Assembly: GCA_000828835.1 (NCBI GenBank)
Contig: AP014633.1
Span: 2,542,001-2,606,000 of the forward strand
Length of the DNA stretch: 64,000 bases
Origin: Thioploca ingrica
GTDB lineage: Bacteria > Pseudomonadota > Gammaproteobacteria > Beggiatoales > Beggiatoaceae
Direction of reading: 5' to 3'
In this document: positions 8,524 to 17,900 of the stretch, one piece after another
Position numbering within the stretch: position 1 is the first letter of the stretch
Layout of the letters: each line of letters begins with the position of its first letter
Program-made: the position numbers and the translations under genes
The notes under the pieces: model-generated
What the model was told of the DNA's origin: nothing
The model's input: the letters and a program-made list of their open reading frames with translations, nothing else
The model's database searches: none

Positions 8524-9140
8524 ATGATAGAACTTCCTAACGACATAGAATCTCTACAAGAGCTAAACCAGCGGCTTTTAGAAAAAAATGCGCAGCGGAG
8601 AGCGGAGATTGCTGAGTTGCGCCGGCGGTTGGGACCAGACCGCAGCCACAGCCACAAACCACCCAGCCGTGACGGTTATCAGAAAAAGACGGTCAAGCCA
8701 GATCTTCCCAAGGAAAGAAAGCGCCCTCATGGAGGGCAAAAAAGGCATAGGGGTAACACGCTCAAGCGCGTAGAGCCAACTGAGCATGAACACCTCCAGG
8801 TGCCAAGTCAATGCCAGTGCTGTGGTCATCAATTCAGAGCCGCTGAAGTGAACCTCATCCAAAGCCGGCAAGGATTCGAGTTGGTGGCACCAAAACTGGA
8901 GGTGACCGAGCATCGTCTCGGGCAAGTCAAGTGCGGTGGTCTATTCGCGGGAAATACCCAGCCCAGATGACCGCGTATGTGCAGGATGGCCCAGGTGTAA
9001 GAGCCTGGGTCACTAAACTTTCGGTTGCTCACAAGCTGCCGCTTAAGCCAATTGGCCAACTGGTTGAAGATCTGTACGGCTACGACCTCAACCGTGCGAC
9101 GATTGAGCCTATTCTGTTGCCGGGTTACGAATTAAAATAA
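8524..9140 (+). pseudogene. IS66-family transposase, frameshifted and 3'-truncated
   Basis: The N-terminal frame (8524-8970) encodes the IS66 leader: a coiled-coil start (LQELNQRLLEKN...IAELRRRLG), a basic SHKPPSRDG region, GGQKRHRG, and a zinc-finger-like CQCCGHQF. Near 8940-8950 the frame is lost. The next frame continues the family sequence (GKYPAQMTAYVQDGPGVRAWVTKLSVAHKLPL...LVEDLYGYDLNRATIE) up to 9140 and then stops. IS66 TnpC is about 500 residues, so the whole catalytic DDE half is missing. The IS66 accessory genes tnpA and tnpB and both inverted repeats were not found. It is a dead remnant. Confidence 0.85.
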
Positions 9141-9260
9141 CCAGCGGGTGGGAACAGCGTGATAGCCTGGCGAATTCTGGGATTAACCTTCCAAAGTCGA
9201 GAAACCCCTAACATAAGTGGCGAAGCCTTTCTCGAACGAGAGGAATAGTGAACAGTTCTT

Positions 9261-12200
9261 TTATTTCAGCGCCAAACGTTTTGCGGCGGTGAAATCCACC
9301 TTGCCGGTTCCCAATTTGGGAATAGCCGCCACTTTCAAATATTCTTTGGGCTGCATCAGAGGATTGATACCACTTTTCAGGACTTGAGTCCGTAAGCTAT
9401 CAGTGTCCACTTCTCCAGCAATCAGCAAGACAATTTTTTCGCCTTTGCTCTGCTCGGGTATAGCGACAGCTAAAATTTCCAGTTCAGGATGATCAAACAA
9501 TTTGGTCAGTTCCGTTTCTACCGCTCCCAGGCTGACCATTTCGCCACCCAGCTTGGCAAAACGGGAATAACGGTCCAGAATTGTCAAAAAACCATCTTCA
9601 TCAAGATGGCCTTTGTCACCGGATTTGTACCAGCGAACGCCATGTTGTTCAACGATAACCTGCGCCGTTTTTTCAGGGTCCTTCAGGTACCGCTGCATAA
9701 TCTGGGTTCCCCCAATCAATACCAGACCCGCTTCGCCAACCGGCAACTCGGCTAAGGTGTCGGGATCGACAATTTTGACCCGCGCACCCGGCAAAGGCAG
9801 TCCAACTGTACCGGGTTTATTGCCAATTTGTACCTCGCCTGAATAAGACAGTAAAATATCGAGAATATTGACACTGGCGACCGGGGAAGTTTCGGTGGCA
9901 CCATACCCTTCGTAAATATCCTTGTTGAATTTTTCCTTGAAACTTTTGCGAACTTCTTCGCTGAGACGTTCGGCACCGGCCACGATAATACGCAGAGATT
10001 GAAACATCAGTGGCAACACTTTGCGGCTTTTGGTATAAATCCGCAGAAAAGTGGAAGTACCTAGTAGCAGCGTTACTTTATACTGGGCCACGAGACGACC
10101 GACTGCCTGCGCATCCGTCGGATCGGGCTGGCATACCATCGGAATCCCTTCGATTAAAGGCATAAAAGTGGTCACCGTTAAACCAAAGGCGTGAAAAGCC
10201 GGCAAAGCATTTAAAATCACATCCTCTTCATTCGGATTGAGTATCGCGGCGATCTGTTTAAGATTGCCCATAAGATTGGCATGACTTAACATCACCCCCT
10301 TGGGAGTGCCTTCGCTGCCGCTGCTGAACAGAATCGCTGCAGTATCGTCCAAACGACTTTTATGAAAGTACAGACTCCGCAATAACCAGACGGGCAGAAA
10401 ACGCGCCTGTAGATAAGCCCATAAACGTTCTTTGGAGGAGATCTGTTCTCCCAAGTCTTCCAGTAGTATGAGCTTGACCTGTTCTCCCAAAGGTGTTAAA
10501 TCGATTTTTCGGTTTTCTAGTTTTTTCAAAAACCGGCGGGAAGTTAGGATAGTTTGAATATCCGCCCGTTGCACCGACGCGGAAATGACTTCCAGTGGCG
10601 AGGTATAATTAAGGTTAACGACGGTTTTACCTTGCATCAGGACCGTCAGATTGGCCAGCACCGCTCCGGCGGAAGGCGGCAGGAGAATGCCAATATGCTG
10701 TTGAGCAGAGAATAGAGTCCGCAGATGCCGGGTAAATAGCAACGCACCGGCCAGTAAGCGATGATAGGTAAGGCAAGCGCGTGTTTCCAGTACGGCGGTC
10801 TGTCCGCCACAAGCTTTGGCGGTACGCAGGAAGCTCAATGCCAGTGGTTCCAGATTCTCGAGATAATGTTGCCAAGTGTGAATCGAGGTTTCAAATACCG
10901 CCTGTTTGACTTGTGCAGCACTCGTGGTGGCGGGCAAAGGCGGCCCGAAACCGACGGTAATATGTCGAAGTCTTCCACTGCGGGTGCCAGTTCGGTACTT
11001 ACCGGCCGCATAGGAAAAAAAGCTGCCCCAAAGCCCTCGCAGATAGAAAGGCACGATAAAGACGTGAGTATCTTGTACTGCCCGTTCAAAACCCGCCTTG
11101 AACAAGCTCAGATGACCGTTGTGGCTGATGTGCCCTTCCGGAAAAAGTGCGACTACCTCACCGGCTTGTAAGGCGTTTTTCACTTGTTCTAGTGCATTTT
11201 TGCTCCCACCGGCGGTGATGGGAATGACCTGGAATAAATCTAGAAACCATTTGAGATACCATTTTTCATAGTAAGTTCGGATTATGACGAAACGGATGGG
11301 ACGGGGAGACGCAATTTGCAAAATGGCCCAGTCCAACCAACTAATATGATTACCTAATAACAGCACTCCTCCGGTGGACGGTAGATTTTTCATGCCTACG
11401 ACTTGAACCCGGTACCGTTGTTTAACCAGAGAGGCCACCAAGTAGCGGACAAATGACTGGGGAAGTTTGCGCAGGGCATAGACAGTGCCGATTAGGGTGA
11501 CGGCGGCTAATAGATAAAAAGTCACGCGATCCGAAACAGCCAGAGAAGCCAGGAGAATCGAGACACCCAGAAAGATCAGCATGAAAATATTTTGGATGAA
11601 ATTATTGGCTGCCATAACCACCCCGGCTTGGTCTTCATTGGCTAGATATTGAATCAAGGCATAAAGCGGCACCACAAACATCCCACCGAAAAAACCGTAG
11701 GTTGTGAAGACAATCGCCAGAGTCAGGTAATCGCTCAATAGGGGGAGGATTATCAGGGTAACGCAAATGCCTGCCGCCCCCAGGGGGATAATCCCCGTTT
11801 CTATATAGTTTTTTGAAACCTTACCGGCAAACAGCGACCCTAGAATAAAGCCAATGCCGCTGAGTGCCATTAATCCATTGGCGATACGGGTATCGGTTCC
11901 CCCGGTGACATCTTTGAGATAAGCACCAAAATTGGCCAATACAACTTGACTGATGGCATAGAATACTGACAAACCGATAATGCTCAACCAAATGCCTTCG
12001 CGTGACCAGACCGCATACAGGTTCTCACGCAGATATTCTGCACGCAGGTAGCGCTTGAAATCAAAATGCAGCGTGGCCTCAACCGGTCGGGTTTCAGGTA
12101 GGCGGAAAGTCAGCGAGAATTCCAGCAGGGTGCCACCGACCAATAAAAAGCCTAAATATCTAACCGCTTGAAGAATTTCCGACGAAGTTTGGGGATGAGC

Positions 12201-12710
12201 GGGGAGGATGCCTTCAAACAACAAGCTGTAGATAAAGGTTCCCCCCAGAATCGCCACAATCGTTGTAGCCTGTATCGCTGAGTTGGCCGCTGCTAATTTC
12301 TGCGGGCCAACCAGTTCACGGATGTAACCATATTTGGCCGGCGAATAAAACGCGCTTTGTAAAGCTAAGAGAAACGTCAGCATAAAAGCCGGCCAGAACC
12401 ACCCCAGGTAATAAGAGACTGTGATCAGGAGCGTAATGGGGATCGCAATCAGGGCAGAAATCTGGATAATCCAGGGTTTGGGAAATTTGTCAGCCAGATA
12501 GCCGGCAGGAGTAAACACCATAACAAAAGGCAATAACATTATGGCCTGAATGATGGCGCTGTAAATCCGTAATTCGGTACCATCGTAAATTTTGAACAAC
12601 GTATTTTGAATAATGATTTTGTGTCCCAGATCGGTAAAAGCATTTAAAAAAGAAATAGACAGGTAGGCGATAAAACTTCGGTTTTTCCAGAGAGTGATTT
12701 CTGTTTCCAT
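9261..12710 (-). CDS. aas: Fused LplT-PlsC-Aas: lysophospholipid flippase, acyltransferase and acyl-ACP synthetase
   Basis: A 1149-residue protein with three parts. Residues about 1-415 form an MFS transporter like LplT, which flips lysophosphatidylethanolamine inward. Residues about 430-640 are a PlsC-type acyltransferase with NHISWLD (about 451; HX4D motif) and FPEGHIS. Residues about 650-1149 are an AMP-forming acyl-ACP synthetase with SSGSEGTPKG (about 795) and YGATETSP. In Escherichia coli LplT and Aas are separate proteins from one operon; here they are joined in one chain, an arrangement also known in other proteobacteria. The product would import, reacylate and so recycle lysophospholipids at the inner membrane. 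It stands alone, with a remnant of IS66 downstream. Confidence 0.93.
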   Translation of the reverse strand: METEITLWKNRSFIAYLSISFLNAFTDLGHKIIIQNTLFKIYDGTELRIYSAIIQAIMLLPFVMVFTPAGYLADKFPKPWIIQISALIAIPITLLITVSYYLGWFWPAFMLTFLLALQSAFYSPAKYGYIRELVGPQKLAAANSAIQATTIVAILGGTFIYSLLFEGILPAHPQTSSEILQAVRYLGFLLVGGTLLEFSLTFRLPETRPVEATLHFDFKRYLRAEYLRENLYAVWSREGIWLSIIGLSVFYAISQVVLANFGAYLKDVTGGTDTRIANGLMALSGIGFILGSLFAGKVSKNYIETGIIPLGAAGICVTLIILPLLSDYLTLAIVFTTYGFFGGMFVVPLYALIQYLANEDQAGVVMAANNFIQNIFMLIFLGVSILLASLAVSDRVTFYLLAAVTLIGTVYALRKLPQSFVRYLVASLVKQRYRVQVVGMKNLPSTGGVLLLGNHISWLDWAILQIASPRPIRFVIIRTYYEKWYLKWFLDLFQVIPITAGGSKNALEQVKNALQAGEVVALFPEGHISHNGHLSLFKAGFERAVQDTHVFIVPFYLRGLWGSFFSYAAGKYRTGTRSGRLRHITVGFGPPLPATTSAAQVKQAVFETSIHTWQHYLENLEPLALSFLRTAKACGGQTAVLETRACLTYHRLLAGALLFTRHLRTLFSAQQHIGILLPPSAGAVLANLTVLMQGKTVVNLNYTSPLEVISASVQRADIQTILTSRRFLKKLENRKIDLTPLGEQVKLILLEDLGEQISSKERLWAYLQARFLPVWLLRSLYFHKSRLDDTAAILFSSGSEGTPKGVMLSHANLMGNLKQIAAILNPNEEDVILNALPAFHAFGLTVTTFMPLIEGIPMVCQPDPTDAQAVGRLVAQYKVTLLLGTSTFLRIYTKSRKVLPLMFQSLRIIVAGAERLSEEVRKSFKEKFNKDIYEGYGATETSPVASVNILDILLSYSGEVQIGNKPGTVGLPLPGARVKIVDPDTLAELPVGEAGLVLIGGTQIMQRYLKDPEKTAQVIVEQHGVRWYKSGDKGHLDEDGFLTILDRYSRFAKLGGEMVSLGAVETELTKLFDHPELEILAVAIPEQSKGEKIVLLIAGEVDTDSLRTQVLKSGINPLMQPKEYLKVAAIPKLGTGKVDFTAAKRLALK

Positions 12711-13092
12711 ATCCAGTATCCAAATGACCGTCCCAAGATTCCGAACGGGTGGTGAGAAGAAATGCGTTCCGGTGTATTAAGACGCAACCCGATAATTAGC
12801 AATTCCTATGTTGTCTTCCACAGACCTAATTTCTGTAAATTAAGTTGTGAAGGTTTGACGGTTTTGGTTATCCGCGATTCAGCGTATTTGCATAATCAAG
12901 GAATTATCATATTTTTACGTAGGAATCAAGCAATTTTTTTGGCTATTTTTTGGGGGGGCAGCTCGTAGATTGAGCTAAGTCGAGTTAACTGCCAGTCAGT
13001 GGGCGATTATGGCTCTGATGTATTCTAGACCAAGCTTAAACCGGATTGGCCTTCTTTCTCGTTTCACCGGTATGTGCAAAGAAGAATAAATT

Positions 13093-13401
13093 ATGAAATC
13101 CCCAATAGTAAAGCTCTTAATAGCTGTAACCCCAATTGTCACTTTTGCGAGTGGAGTAGACTTGAAAGTAACCATTTCCGCCGAATCTAAAACACTAACA
13201 CTTTCAATCCTTCGCAGAATAATCGCTTTAACTCTATCGGCTTTTCTACGTTCTGGTAGGTGCCGGTGGAGTTTGCGTAATTCTACGATTTATTCTGTAC
13301 TCAGGTTTTTTATCTTTACTATTCTTGCCTTTATTCTTTCTTTTTTTCATTATCGTCTATTTTTTTATTTTTTCCAGAAATTTATAATAAAAGAAGTATA
13401 A
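13093..13401 (+). pseudogene. Possible decayed relative of the downstream secreted protein domain
   Basis: The open frame starts MKSPIVKLLIAVTPIV and contains VDLKVTISAESKTLTLSILR. This resembles the segment VDLTLTTLAEPNTAGLTILR in the intact secreted protein just downstream (encoded around 14235-14300), which is the start of a beta-sandwich domain recurring in sulfur-bacterial surface proteins. After this the frame turns into a low-complexity Phe-rich run with no family resemblance, suggesting frameshift and decay. The alternative is that the match is chance. Confidence 0.3.
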
Positions 13402-13445
13402 TGATGAATTTGTTTATGCTGATTTAGCCACAGAACGGGTCATTT

Positions 13446-13465
13446 CGCTTAACTTAATGGCATTG
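13446..13465 (-). repeat. Dispersed repeat CAATGCCATTAAGTTAAG, copy 2
   Basis: On the plus strand it reads CGCTTAACTTAATGGCATTG. GCTGATTTAG lies about 27 bp upstream, as it does at the 31871 copy. This supports a longer shared element rather than a chance 18-mer. Confidence 0.5.
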
Positions 13466-13730
13466 CCGCGTAGGGTGTAGAAGCAAAGCGTCATACAACC
13501 TTGTTCTTTCTGACTTCAAATCGGCTTTTCCAAATTTTTTATAAACAATGTGCTATTTTATTTAATATCACTACTTTAGGAACACTACCTTGTTTTATAT
13601 TGATCAAGCTATATATTATGGTTAAGCCATATCAACTCTAAATTTTTTTTGAGTTAGGTTAATCTTTTAAGTTAATTGATATGGAAAGATGAAAATGTTC
13701 CCTAAAATTAACGTGATAAAAGAAAAAATC

Positions 13731-14465
13731 ATGAATAGTCAAAAAAAAAGGTCAATAATGACCTTGATTGCTGGTCTCTTTATATTACTGAGCAGCTTTG
13801 TGACCAATGCTCAATCACAACCAATGGTTGTTGTACTTAATTACGATAGGCCTGCTCCTGCTGTTGATAACTGGATGGGTTGGCCTGGATTTAATCCACT
13901 CGGTTATTGGGAATATAAATACCCGGTAACTGAACCATGGACCCCCGTACCAATGGAGAGAGCACTGGGTTGCTATGAACGTACTTTACCGGGTGGAATT
14001 CCAATAAATGATCAAAACCTTCCTTTATTTAGATCCTTATTAGGTCAGTCTGTTCGTGCTCCTGTAGAAGACCCAATAACTAGGCAAATTATAATTATAA
14101 TAGTAGTGATCAGAGACGTATATGTAATAAGAGGCGCTGAAAGTTGTCAACAACTAAAAGATGATGGACTTCTTCCAAAACCAACCCCGCTTCTAGCAAC
14201 CGGTGTAGAGTTGGATGCGTTTACCAGTGGAAACGGTGTAGATTTAACCTTAACAACATTAGCTGAACCAAATACAGCCGGGCTTACAATCCTTCGTGGT
14301 GAAAAGCTTGACAATGGGGGAACAAAAATAACTGCCGTATGTGAGTTCAATAGCGGTGGTTCCCCATATACTTGTACAGATAATGCTGTAGGTGATGTTT
14401 ACCGAGTATTAGAAAAAGAATACAACGGTAATCTCATTGTTTATGATGAAGTCGTTCCAAAGTAG
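13731..14465 (+). CDS. Secreted protein of unknown function
   Basis: The frame is open from ATG 13689, but the ATG at 13731 gives a canonical signal peptide (MNSQKKRSIMTLIAGLFILLSS..., cleavage after about VTNAQ), so I prefer it. This gives about 244 residues. The N-terminal half is rich in Trp, Pro and Tyr and has paired cysteines (RALGCYERT, ESCQQL). The C-terminal segment VDLTLTTLAEPNTAGLTILRGEKLDNGGTKITAVCEF resembles the beta-sandwich repeat found at the ends of Beggiatoa-type surface proteins. No enzyme motif was seen. A terminator-like stem-loop follows at 14493-14523. The ribosome-binding site is weak for both starts. Confidence 0.65.
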   Translation: MNSQKKRSIMTLIAGLFILLSSFVTNAQSQPMVVVLNYDRPAPAVDNWMGWPGFNPLGYWEYKYPVTEPWTPVPMERALGCYERTLPGGIPINDQNLPLFRSLLGQSVRAPVEDPITRQIIIIIVVIRDVYVIRGAESCQQLKDDGLLPKPTPLLATGVELDAFTSGNGVDLTLTTLAEPNTAGLTILRGEKLDNGGTKITAVCEFNSGGSPYTCTDNAVGDVYRVLEKEYNGNLIVYDEVVPK

Positions 14466-14492
14466 TCTATCCCTAAAATAGACCTAAAATAG

Positions 14493-14523
14493 AGCCCTTT
14501 CATATTTTTTATATGGTAGGGCT
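14493..14523 (+). terminator. Stem-loop after the secreted protein gene
   Basis: AGCCCT (14493-14498) pairs with AGGGCT (14518-14523) around an inner CATAT/ATATG helix, followed by TTTCC. It lies 28 nt after the stop codon. The T-run is short, so it is only a probable intrinsic terminator. Confidence 0.5.
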
Positions 14524-14527
14524 TTCC

Positions 14528-14728
14528 TCATTCCTCCTCCGGCCTTTTCCGCTTCCTGTCCTTCTTGGCTTGCACTCTCGATACCTGATTTTGGTCAATC
14601 CAAGCGAACAAAGATTCTATTGGCTGATGGACTCGTAATACAGCCGTTGACAGCCATTGGTTAGCGGTCTCTAAATAAGCTTGCCCTTTCTGTTTCTTTA
14701 TCGGTGTTCGTACAACCAGAGCCCGCAA
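14528..14728 (-). pseudogene. C-terminal remnant of a DDE transposase
   Basis: A 66-residue frame with TPIKKQKGQAYLETANQWLS followed by TAVLRVHQPIESLFAWIDQ. This resembles the C-terminal part of IS4/IS5-superfamily DDE transposases, where an R-x-x-x-E-x-x-F/N-W motif follows the last catalytic Glu. The N-terminal catalytic portion is absent upstream, and the C-terminal end degenerates to a Lys/Arg/Glu run. I cannot name the IS family. It overlaps the tail of the terminator region of the convergent secreted-protein gene. Confidence 0.4.
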
Positions 14729-14912
14729 GCTTTGGTGCTACTTTCGCTCTGAATTGGTGTTCTTGCTTTGCCAGTGCCACTAAAAAAATCCATTAACTAG
14801 GCAAAAATTTCACATTCAACCTAATATTATTTAAAAATTATTTCTAACAATGGCAATGGAGCGAACACCCAGGTTCGCCCCGACGAAACCTCATGTCTTT
14901 CTCTAACTCATG

Positions 14913-17900
14913 CTAATTTCCTCCTAATTTCCCCACCACCAATTCAATTGCCTGTTCACCATTAAAAACGATCACCCCGTCGGGCAATTGATAACCAAAA
15001 AATAACCGGATTTGTCCGCTACCTAAGAAACCAGTATAAAGATTGATTTCCTGGGTGGGCATCAACGTCACGGCTGGTTGAGCGGCGACCAAATACGCTA
15101 AATTCAAATCCCACGGTAAAATTTGACCTTGATTATCTTGCATAAAGTAACTCTCCGCTCCAATAGAATTAAGGGGTTTCCAAGCCGCAACCATCAGCAG
15201 ATCAGCCTTTTGTCCCACGTGTTCCGCTGCCACATCCATTTCTCCGCGAATATTGACATATTGGTACGGAAGTAAAGTAAGCGGATTATGATAACTCAAA
15301 CCATTGAGCGAACTGCCACCATGGAAAGCTGCATTCAATGGACAAGGGAATGCCTGGCAATTGAAACTGGTTTTCCAATGAGTTGCAGGATTCTTAACCA
15401 AAGCCATGCCCCGACCGAGATTGGGGAGCAGCGGCGGTGGAATGATAGAACTATCTTGGATTCTGATTTCGACTTGCGACAATTTCCCCAATTGAACACC
15501 TTCACTGGGATTGAAAAGCCGCAAGGTAAAGCTTTTCTCCGCTTTGCCTCGATAATCGGCTACAATCGGAATGATCAGACCAACAACCCCTTCTTCGCCA
15601 TCTTGCCAAACTAAATGACCCTGACGTGGGAGATAATCTTCATCGGCAGTAGCACTGCCGGCGATGGTTTCATAGTCGACTGAAGCGTATCCTTGAGTTC
15701 CAGTACGAATCACCGGAATTAAGACCTCCTCATCTGGCTCAGCAACTCTGGCAAAAACGGTAGTGAATTGCACGGTCGTCGGACTCGGTGTGATTCCAGG
15801 AACGGTTGAGGAATCATTATCTTTAATGACCACGATGGTTTCACTGAGCTTACCTAATGCCGCTGCGCCGGTCGGTTGGGCTAACAGAAAGTGGATAATT
15901 TCTTCTTCGGGCAAGTTATCATCGTTCAGTTCTAAAGTAATCGTTTGAGGTTGGGTATCACCATCTGCCCAAACGAGGGTACCACTGCCATTTTGGTAGT
16001 CTTCGCCTAAAGTGGCGTTACTGTTCACGGTGGCAAAATATTGTACCGAAACCTCACCTTGACTCGATCCGGTGCGCGTCACGGTCAATTGAGCCGTTTT
16101 ATCTTCCTCTTGTGCCCAATACAGCGGCGAGGTAAATTCTAATTCAGCTTGAGCCGTGGTCGTTTCCGTTGAGGGTACTTCATTGTCCGCAATAATTAAA
16201 GTGGCTCTATCGTCGATTCCCAATTGAGCGTTACCCGTTGGATTTTTTAATTGTAACTGAATGGTTTCGGCTTTTTCAGGTTCTTGATCGTCAAGCACGG
16301 TCAGTTCAATCGCTTTCGGCGTATCATCACCATCCGCCCAAGTCAGTAAGCCGGTACCACCAACATAATCTAAGCCCATTTCGGCAGTTCCACCTATCGT
16401 GGTATATTCCACTGATACCGCACCTTGACTTCCACCGCTGCGGGTGACGGTGAAAGTTTTTACTGAATCAATGCCTTCGTTTAGACGATAGATGTTGGTG
16501 AAAAATTGTAGTGTGCCAGCGTGGGTGTTCGGGTTGAGAATAGTGGTCGTGTTCGGATTACCAGGTTCATCATAAATCGTTAAACTCGCTTGCGTCGGAT
16601 TGCCTAAAATTACTCCACCACTAGGATTCAACAGGCGAAATTGAATGGTTTCAGGAGATTCAATTTCCTTATCATCCACAATCGTTATGTTGATGATTTT
16701 GGCTTCACTGTCACCCGCTTCCCAAGTGAGTAAATCGGTGTCAGCCAGCGTGTAGTCACTACCTGCCGTCGCCGTACTTTCTGCAGCTACTTGGTACTGT
16801 ACCGATACTTGACCTTGATTGCCATCGGTGCGAGTCACCGTCACCGTCTTCAAGGAACCCTCTGTTTCGTGAGCTTGATACGCTGACTGAGCAAATTGCA
16901 CCGAACCGGGTCCCACCACAACCTCATTATCCATGATCGTTAAAGTGGCTTGCTTCGGATTGCCTAAAATCACTCCACCACTAGGATTTAACAAAATAAA
17001 CTGAATGGTTTCAGGAGATTCAATTTCTTTATCATCCACAATCGTTATGTTGATGATTTTGGCTTCACTGTCACCGTCCTCCCAAGTGAGTGTCCCTGTC
17101 CCACCGCTGTAGTCACTACCAGCTGTAGCCGTGCCTGCCGCTGTGGTCTGGTACTGTACGGATACTTGACCTTGACTGCCACCGGTGCGAGTTACCGTCA
17201 CCGTTTTCAAGGCACCCTCTTCTTCGTGAGCTTGATAATCGGACTGCGCAAATTGCACGATACCGGGTCCAGGTCCAGCCACATCATTATCAGTGATCGT
17301 TAAAGTCGCACTCTGATGTTCACCTAAAGTTGCGCCTTTGGTGGGATTCACTAATTCAAAATGGAGTGTTTCTAATTCCTCAACGGCTGTATCATCGATT
17401 AAGGTTAGCTGCAGATGTTTGGGTTCATCATCGCCATTCGCCCAAGTTAATATGCCCGTTCCACCAGTATAGTCGGCATTGGACCGAGCGGTACTTTCAT
17501 TGGTAACTAAATATTCGACGGAAACTTGACCTTCACTTCCGCTGGTACGAGTGACGGTCACGACGGGCGTAGAATCGCTTTCGCTAGCGGCATAGTGAGT
17601 GGTTAAGAATTGGAGGACGCCAGGCTGCTGAGGTTGTGTCGTTTCATCATCGATTAAAGTCACCGTCATTGTCATTTCTGTCTGGTTACCGAGCATAGCA
17701 CCACCCGTCGGATTTTGGAGATGTAATTGCAAACTCTCTTCTGGTTCGGGTTGATTATCATCTTGAATAGTCAGTAAAATCTTTTTCGGGGATCGATCTT
17801 GATTGGCCCAGTCTAAACGCCCTTCGGTCGCGCCGCTATAATCGGCTCCTGGAGTGGCAGTCCCATTCGCTAAAATTTGATAACTAACCGACACCGCACC

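Larger units (their letters stand above)
12711..13688. other. Long intergenic region with decayed coding sequence
   Basis: This is 978 bp between the aas promoter side and the secreted protein gene at 13731. No intact gene is supported. It contains a possible decayed domain fragment (13093-13401), a dispersed repeat copy (13446-13465), and a segment near 13571-13592 almost identical to one near 45387-45408. A run of seven G at about 12952-12958 is unusual for this AT-rich DNA. The region looks like a collection point for repeats and dead sequence. Confidence 0.5.

Noticed and set aside
8578-9059. Minus-strand open frames across the IS66 remnant
   Set aside because: They are antisense to recognisable IS66 sequence; no independent similarity seen.
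10627-11171. Several open frames on both strands within aas
   Set aside because: Shadow frames of a GC-richer gene; the Aas frame carries all motifs.
12762-12968. 68-codon frame upstream of aas
   Set aside because: No ribosome-binding site, no family resemblance; probably non-coding.
12945-13005. tRNA-like stretch near the poly-G run
   Set aside because: No acceptor stem or T-loop (GTTCGAATC-type) could be folded.
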